In this document: in pieces, positions 6,179-9,772 of the stretch
Layout: each line of letters opens with the position of its first letter
How positions within the stretch are numbered: position 1 is the first letter of the stretch
NCBI GenBank assembly: GCA_017459225.1
Contig: JAFUDL010000213.1
Coordinates: 1-9,772, forward strand
Length of the DNA stretch: 9,772 nucleotides
Direction of reading: 5' to 3'
Source: Kiritimatiellia bacterium
GTDB taxonomy: Bacteria > Verrucomicrobiota > Kiritimatiellia > RFP12 > UBA1067
The notes under the pieces: model-generated
What the model saw: the letters and a program-made list of their open reading frames with translations, nothing else
Told to the model about the DNA's origin: nothing
The model's database searches: none
Made by a program: the position numbers and the translations under genes

Positions 6179-7495
6179 ACGGCCGACCGGCAGAAGGAAC
6201 GGGAAGCGGCTGCGACCTCCATAGGCCAGCAGGCACAATGCGAAAAGGCCGATGGCGATCCCTGGCGCAAGGCCGAGCGCAAGCCATACGCCGCGCGCCC
6301 CCCAGATCGAACCGCCGATGGGGAAGAGCGCAAGCGGCGCCACGAGCACAGCCGCCAGCGTCAGCACGGTGGAGAGCACCTCGCGCTTGATGAAGACGTA
6401 GTAGGAGTTGAACAGCAGCACGAGCGCAAGGCCCGTCAGCGCAACCGAGACAAGCCTCACGGCAATGCGCGCCTCGGATACCGTGGCCGCATCGCTCACG
6501 CCGGCCAGGAGAAGCATCAGGTCGGGGAAGGCAAGCAGAAGCAGCATGACGCCGCATCCCTCCACTATCGCCGTAACCAGCGCCACGCGCATCACGCGCT
6601 TGGTCAGGAACGTGTTCCTCTCGCCTATGTAGACGCTCGCAAGCGGCTGGGCGGCGTTCGCCACGCCGTCGAACACCTCGGATATGCCGATGGTCATCAC
6701 CACCACCGCAAGAACCGGCAGCATCTGAGAGCCGAACTGCGCGATCACATAGGCGTTGAGGGCGAACATCAATATGGACTTGCCCATGTTCTTGCTGGCG
6801 TCGCCGAAGGAGGTGCGGGCCATCCGCAGAAGGTCTGGCGCCGCAAAATGCCGCGAAAAACCGAGCATGCATCCCTTCCTGCGGAAATGGAACAACAGGA
6901 CGACGATCGCCAGAAACGCGCCGAGTCCAGTGCCTATGGCACACCCTGCCGCGCCGTAGGCCATGGTCAGCGGCACGGAAAGCAGGCAGTTCCCGCCCAA
7001 CTGCACGATGTAGGAAACGAAGGAGAGCTTCGCGTCGCCGTCGGTGTAGCACATCGTGCCGAGGAAAAAGGCCACAGGCTGCATGGCCGCGGCCGGGAGA
7101 TAGTACAGCCAGTACGACGACGTCATGGCCGACACTTCCGGCGACGCGCCAAACGCCGCGATCACCGGAGTACGCACGAGCGCAAGCACGGCCGCGATCA
7201 TCAGACCCAGCACAATCGAAGAGAGGCCCCCGAGCGTGAAGTAGCCACGCGCACGGCGCACGTGCAATGCGCCTAGCTCCGTCGCGAAGAGAACGCTCGT
7301 GCCCACGGTGGCCATCATCCCCACAAACGTGACGATCTCGAACACACCCTGCATCAAGTTGACGGCCGCTAGTCCGGTCTCGCCGAGGATTTGTCCGCAG
7401 ATGACCGAATCGGAGAGCCCCATGAGGAACTCGGCCGCCATCGCGAACGTCGCGGCGGGGAGGAAGGACCTGAATTTTACAGTCGCGAAAGTCAC
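5801..7495 (-). CDS. MATE-family transporter fused to C-terminal RsbW-like HATPase domain
   Basis: A protein of 564 residues in two parts. Residues 1-430 are a hydrophobic multi-helix region of MATE type (MOP superfamily), the usual length for about 12 membrane helices, with FLMGLSDSVICGQILGETGLA (near 23-43, matching the MATE opening) and a second repeat near 230-290 (ISEVFDGVANAAQPLASVYI). Residues about 440-564 resemble the ATP-binding domain of RsbW/SpoIIAB anti-sigma kinases: SKAALLVEEALMVVRDRN (477-494) at the N-box, FIRDDGEIFDITD (514-526) at the G1 box, and a conserved-looking end TTTGFNRNVFKL. The N-box asparagine and G2 glycines are not evident. An even helix number would put the domain in the cytoplasm, where the STAS protein is. 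The start is GTG: a stop codon lies four codons upstream in frame, and GGAAAG is 12 bases away, suggesting weak initiation. It follows apt by 9 bp. The transported substrate is unknown; the neighbourhood hints at nucleobases or a sensory use. Confidence 0.9.
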   Translation of the reverse strand: MTFATVKFRSFLPAATFAMAAEFLMGLSDSVICGQILGETGLAAVNLMQGVFEIVTFVGMMATVGTSVLFATELGALHVRRARGYFTLGGLSSIVLGLMIAAVLALVRTPVIAAFGASPEVSAMTSSYWLYYLPAAAMQPVAFFLGTMCYTDGDAKLSFVSYIVQLGGNCLLSVPLTMAYGAAGCAIGTGLGAFLAIVVLLFHFRRKGCMLGFSRHFAAPDLLRMARTSFGDASKNMGKSILMFALNAYVIAQFGSQMLPVLAVVVMTIGISEVFDGVANAAQPLASVYIGERNTFLTKRVMRVALVTAIVEGCGVMLLLLAFPDLMLLLAGVSDAATVSEARIAVRLVSVALTGLALVLLFNSYYVFIKREVLSTVLTLAAVLVAPLALFPIGGSIWGARGVWLALGLAPGIAIGLFALCLLAYGGRSRFPFLLPVGREDALRVFDLELEPVAICATSAAVAEHLAENGVDARRASKAALLVEEALMVVRDRNAGRLIRAEVTIDLGDGLTLFIRDDGEIFDITDADARVSSLRSYLVSNLMTAIPSRRNLTTTGFNRNVFKL

Positions 7496-7504
7496 GGGAA
7501 CGGT

Positions 7505-8032
7505 CTACTTTCCGGGATAGCGCACAAGCGCGTCCACGTCGTGGCCGGCGAGCTTGCTGGAGCGGGCGGCGAATCCCTCCAGCTCCATGACGAAGAGCAT
7601 CTTCACCACCTTCGCCCCCACGGCATCGACAAGCCGCGCGCATGCCTCGGCCGTACCGCCGGTCGCGAGCAGGTCGTCCACAACGACGACCCGCGCGCCA
7701 GGCCTGAGCGCGTCCTTGTGCATCTCAAGAGCGTCCGTGCCGTACTCCAGCTCGTAGGAGGCGGAAACCGTCTCGCGCGGCAGCTTTCCGGGCTTTCGCA
7801 CCGGCACGAACGACTTGTTCAGCTTGTACGCCAGCGGCATTCCGAAGATGAAGCCGCGCGACTCCATCGACACGACGGCGTCGAACGCCACGCCCTCGAG
7901 GCGGTCGGCCAGCTGGTCTATGGCCAGGCGAAGCCCGTCGGCGCTGTCGAGGATTCCGGTGACGTCGCGGAACTCGATCCCGGGCTTCGGGAAGTCGGGA
8001 ATCGAGCGGATGTAGGATTCAAGGCTCTTCAT
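7505..8032 (-). CDS. apt: Adenine phosphoribosyltransferase
   Basis: A cytoplasmic enzyme that converts adenine and PRPP to AMP and pyrophosphate, a one-step purine salvage reaction. The length of 175 residues is normal for bacterial Apt. It opens with the family signature IRSIPDFPKPGIEFRDVTGI (near 8-27), has MESRGFIFGMPLAYKL (55-70) and the substrate-loop segment VRKPGKLPRETVSASYELEYG (near 78-98), and ends with the PRPP-binding motif VVVVDDLLATGGTAEA (114-129). The ATG at 8032 has GAGGAG nine bases upstream, overlapping the upp stop codon, so the two salvage genes are almost certainly co-translated from one message. It ends in TAG at the usual place for Apt (LVRYPGK). The MATE gene follows 9 bp later in the same frame. 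It pairs functionally with the purine permease further downstream. Confidence 0.97.
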   Translation of the reverse strand: MKSLESYIRSIPDFPKPGIEFRDVTGILDSADGLRLAIDQLADRLEGVAFDAVVSMESRGFIFGMPLAYKLNKSFVPVRKPGKLPRETVSASYELEYGTDALEMHKDALRPGARVVVVDDLLATGGTAEACARLVDAVGAKVVKMLFVMELEGFAARSSKLAGHDVDALVRYPGK

Positions 8033-8045
8033 TGCTCAATGCTCC

Positions 8046-8666
8046 TCAGAGCGTGCCGAATATGCGGTCGCCTGCGTCGCCAAGCCCGGGAACTATGTAG
8101 AAGTGCGAGTTCAGGCGCTCGTCCTTTGCGGCGGTGAACACCGGCACGTCTGGATGGTGGCTCTCGAAGTTCTCGATGCCCTCAGGGGCCGAGACGAGGT
8201 TGAGGAAGATTATCTTCCTGTATCCGAGCTTCTTCAGCTGCGACACGGCGTCAACCGCGCTGCCGCCCGTGGCGAACATCGGGTCGATCACTATGGCAAG
8301 CTCGTGGCCCTTGGCCGGTGGCACCTTGGCGTAGTACGGCACGGGCTCGGCGGTCTCCTCGTTGCGCTGCATGCCCAGCACGCCCACCTTGGCGTATGGC
8401 AGCACGTGCAGCATGGCGTCGAGCATTCCCATGCCGGCGCGCAGGATGGGCACGAGCACGATGTCCTCGGCCACCTTCCGGCCCACGGTCTTAGTCAAGG
8501 GGGTCTGAATCGGGACCTCCTCGGTGGCGAGGTCTTTCAGCGCCTCGTACGCGAGGAAGGTGGTTATCTCGCTCACGAGCTCGCGGAAGAGCTTGGGCTG
8601 AGTGGCGACGTCGCGCATGTAGGCCATGCGGTGGTCCACCAGAGGGTGGTTGACGACGGTTGTCAT
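8046..8666 (-). CDS. upp: Uracil phosphoribosyltransferase
   Basis: A cytoplasmic enzyme that converts uracil and PRPP to UMP and pyrophosphate. The length of 206 residues is standard. Signatures visible are NHPLVDHRMAYMRD at the start, the central VPILRAGMGMLDAML (72-86), QRNEETAEPVPYY (about 100-112), the PRPP-binding IDPMFATGGSAVDAV (127-141; family consensus DPMLATGGS, here Phe for Leu), and PGLGDAGDRIFGT near the C-terminus, which forms the uracil site in the family. The ATG at 8666 follows AAGGAG by six bases; that ribosome site overlaps the stop codon of the beta-barrel gene. It partners the uracil permease at the far end of the cluster. Function is secure from sequence. Confidence 0.98.
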   Translation of the reverse strand: MTTVVNHPLVDHRMAYMRDVATQPKLFRELVSEITTFLAYEALKDLATEEVPIQTPLTKTVGRKVAEDIVLVPILRAGMGMLDAMLHVLPYAKVGVLGMQRNEETAEPVPYYAKVPPAKGHELAIVIDPMFATGGSAVDAVSQLKKLGYRKIIFLNLVSAPEGIENFESHHPDVPVFTAAKDERLNSHFYIVPGLGDAGDRIFGTL

Positions 8667-8676
8667 TGCTGGCTCC

Positions 8677-9630
8677 TTAGAATTTCACGGCTATGCCCAC
8701 GCCGCCCCATGCGAAGTCCTTGTACTGGCCGTAGTCGCCGCCGCTGCCATGCTCGGCCGCCGCGCGCAGCGAGTGGTCGTAGACGTGGCACCAGTACACC
8801 TTCGCGAAAATGCCGATGTTGGGGGTAATTTCGTAGAGGGCATCGACACCGATCTTGGTGGTGGCGAATCCAGAGCCGTGGACCTCCGTCCAGCCGGCCG
8901 TTGGGAAGCACCAGTTGTAGCGGTGGCTGCGGTACGTCCACACCATCTGCGGGGTGATGGAGAGCTTGTCAATCGGCACGAATGTGCGCTTCATGCCCAT
9001 TTCCCAGAGGTTGGCCTTGTTCTCGTGGTATTCGTGCACCCAGTTCACGAACGGGTTGAGATAGGGGTTCTTGAACTCGAAGTAGTGGTTCCAGTCCATG
9101 GTGGTCATGGTGTCGTGGCCGTACTGGAAGTGGCTCTTGCCGTGCGTGTTGCGGTCGTGGCCGCGTCCGTGGGGGTAGTAGTACCACACGAAGGTCGTGC
9201 GGTAGTCGAGGCCCCACTTGCGGTCGTCGTCGAACCAGAACGTCTTGCCCCAGTGGATGTTGGGATCCCACTCGTTGAACGCCTTTCCGTAAAGGTCGCG
9301 GCGCTTGTCGGTGAGGTCGGTGTTGCTCCACACGCCGATGCCGAGATAACCGAACTCCCATTGGTTCCACGAGAGGTTGAAGTTTGCCTCGAGATATCCC
9401 TGGAGCGTGGGCTCGGAATTGAGCAGCGATCCGTAGAGCTGGTAGCCGGAGTATATGCCGTAGTTCCCGAAGCCCCAGAACAGCGGGTCGCCTCTTTCCA
9501 CTATCACCGGCGCGGCAACCTCCGCCTCGCCCCCCTTGGGCGGCTCCACCTTCCTTGGCATCGCTTTGGGCTCCTCCGCATACACGAATCCCGCCACGGC
9601 AGCCGCGACAGCGAGAACCACACGCTTCAT
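8677..9630 (-). CDS. Secreted beta-barrel-like outer-membrane protein, candidate nucleobase porin
   Basis: A protein of 317 residues that I do not recognise by family. It has a clear Sec signal peptide (MKRVVLAVAAAVAGFVYA, cleavage likely after Ala18), then a proline-rich charged stretch (about 19-45), then a region very rich in Trp, Tyr, Phe, Asn and Gly with alternating strand-like segments. It ends GGVGIAVKF; a terminal Phe with alternating hydrophobics is the usual recognition signal for outer-membrane barrel assembly. The chosen ATG at 9630 has AAGGAA seven bases upstream and places the signal peptide at the start; an in-frame ATG at 9678 would add 16 charged residues and lies close to the predicted transcription start. 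It is first in the cluster, 10 bp before upp. A channel for nucleobases, analogous in role to Tsx for nucleosides, is inferred from context only; I could not see convincing Tsx sequence similarity. Confidence 0.78.
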   Translation of the reverse strand: MKRVVLAVAAAVAGFVYAEEPKAMPRKVEPPKGGEAEVAAPVIVERGDPLFWGFGNYGIYSGYQLYGSLLNSEPTLQGYLEANFNLSWNQWEFGYLGIGVWSNTDLTDKRRDLYGKAFNEWDPNIHWGKTFWFDDDRKWGLDYRTTFVWYYYPHGRGHDRNTHGKSHFQYGHDTMTTMDWNHYFEFKNPYLNPFVNWVHEYHENKANLWEMGMKRTFVPIDKLSITPQMVWTYRSHRYNWCFPTAGWTEVHGSGFATTKIGVDALYEITPNIGIFAKVYWCHVYDHSLRAAAEHGSGGDYGQYKDFAWGGVGIAVKF

Positions 9631-9689
9631 TTCCGTTTTCCTTTCTTTTTTGGCGACGAACTTCGCCGCGCAGGTCAAAAACTCCTAAG
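9631..9689 (-). promoter_or_regulatory. 5' leader of the cluster transcript, with small hairpin and ribosome site
   Basis: The leader includes the inverted repeat GGCGA...TCGCC (9652-9667, five base pairs, six-base loop) followed by an A-rich run and the ribosome site AAGGAA (9638-9643). It is too short for a known riboswitch fold. The hairpin is not followed by a T run in the transcript, so it is not a terminator; a role in mRNA stability is possible but unproven. Confidence 0.35.
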
Positions 9690-9718
9690 ATTATATCATT
9701 TTTCCGCGACTCTGTGGC
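9690..9718 (-). promoter_or_regulatory. Extended -10 sigma-70-type promoter for the cluster
   Basis: On the minus strand TGATATAAT gives a perfect TATAAT (9690-9695) with an upstream TG (extended -10), in an A/T-rich patch within GC-rich DNA. The -35 at 17-bp spacing is only GCCACA (9713-9718), three of six matches, as is common when an extended -10 is present. Transcription would start near 9683, giving a leader of about 53 bases before the beta-barrel ATG. It is the only convincing promoter I found in the window. Confidence 0.65.
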
Positions 9719-9772
9719 GCAAAGAATGCGAGCCGGAAAATTTCATGGCAAGAGCGTCCGCAGCGTTGAAGA

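Noticed and set aside
6177..7643. A long second minus-strand frame (488 codons) overlapping the MATE gene.
   Set aside because: Its translation is Arg/Cys/His-rich and has no membrane pattern, while the overlapping frame encodes a clear MATE transporter.
9652..9667. The inverted repeat GGCGA...TCGCC considered as a terminator.
   Set aside because: The stem is only five base pairs and in the transcript it is followed by an A-rich, not U-rich, run.
9631..9678. Longer N-terminus for the beta-barrel protein starting at 9678.
   Set aside because: It would place 16 mostly charged residues before a perfect signal peptide, and it starts only a few bases after the predicted transcription start; ATG 9630 has a proper ribosome site.
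9698..9746. A 16-codon minus-strand ORF upstream of the promoter (starts at MKFSGS).
   Set aside because: No ribosome site, no family, and its stop lies inside the -10 region of the promoter; too short to support.

Overview
The window is one tightly packed, single-direction gene cluster. All nine genes read on the minus strand, so in gene order they run from position 9630 down to the left edge. The DNA is GC-rich. An outer-membrane-type beta-barrel protein and a lipoprotein with a lipobox point to a Gram-negative bacterium. The mix of GC-rich coding, an RsbU/RsbV-type partner-switching module and unusual domain fusions would fit the PVC group (Kiritimatiellota/Lentisphaerota-like), but that placement is a low-confidence guess.

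Layout in transcription order: an extended -10 promoter at about 9690-9695; a secreted, aromatic-rich beta-barrel protein (9630-8677); upp, uracil phosphoribosyltransferase (8666-8046); apt, adenine phosphoribosyltransferase (8032-7505); a MATE-family membrane transporter fused to a C-terminal RsbW-like HATPase domain (7495-5801); a small solute-binding lipoprotein (5804-5091); a membrane-anchored RsbU/SpoIIE-type PP2C phosphatase with an extracytoplasmic sensor (5094-3436); an RsbV-type STAS anti-sigma-factor antagonist (3425-3132); an AzgA/PbuG-type purine permease interrupted by one in-frame amber codon (3107-1434); and a UraA-type uracil permease cut by the window edge (1358-1). Two junctions are 4-bp ATGA overlaps and most other gaps are 10-24 bp. 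The largest gap is 75 bp, before uraA. No gene-free stretch exceeds 300 bases, and I saw no tRNA, rRNA, CRISPR array or insertion sequence.

The outer genes form a nucleobase uptake and salvage set: purine and uracil permeases bring bases across the inner membrane, and Apt and Upp trap them as AMP and UMP. The beta-barrel protein may be the outer-membrane entry route (inference). The middle four genes look like a signalling module: a possible ligand-binding lipoprotein, a sensor phosphatase, its STAS substrate, and an RsbW-like domain carried on a MATE transporter. No sigma factor or separate anti-sigma kinase is present, so the output is open.

Two features stand out. Both permeases carry a related N-terminal helical extension of about 90 residues with two 'EDG' motifs spaced identically, resembling TerB-like domains; such an extension is not part of the standard UraA or AzgA fold. 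The MATE protein ends in an RsbW-like domain whose nucleotide-binding boxes look degenerate.
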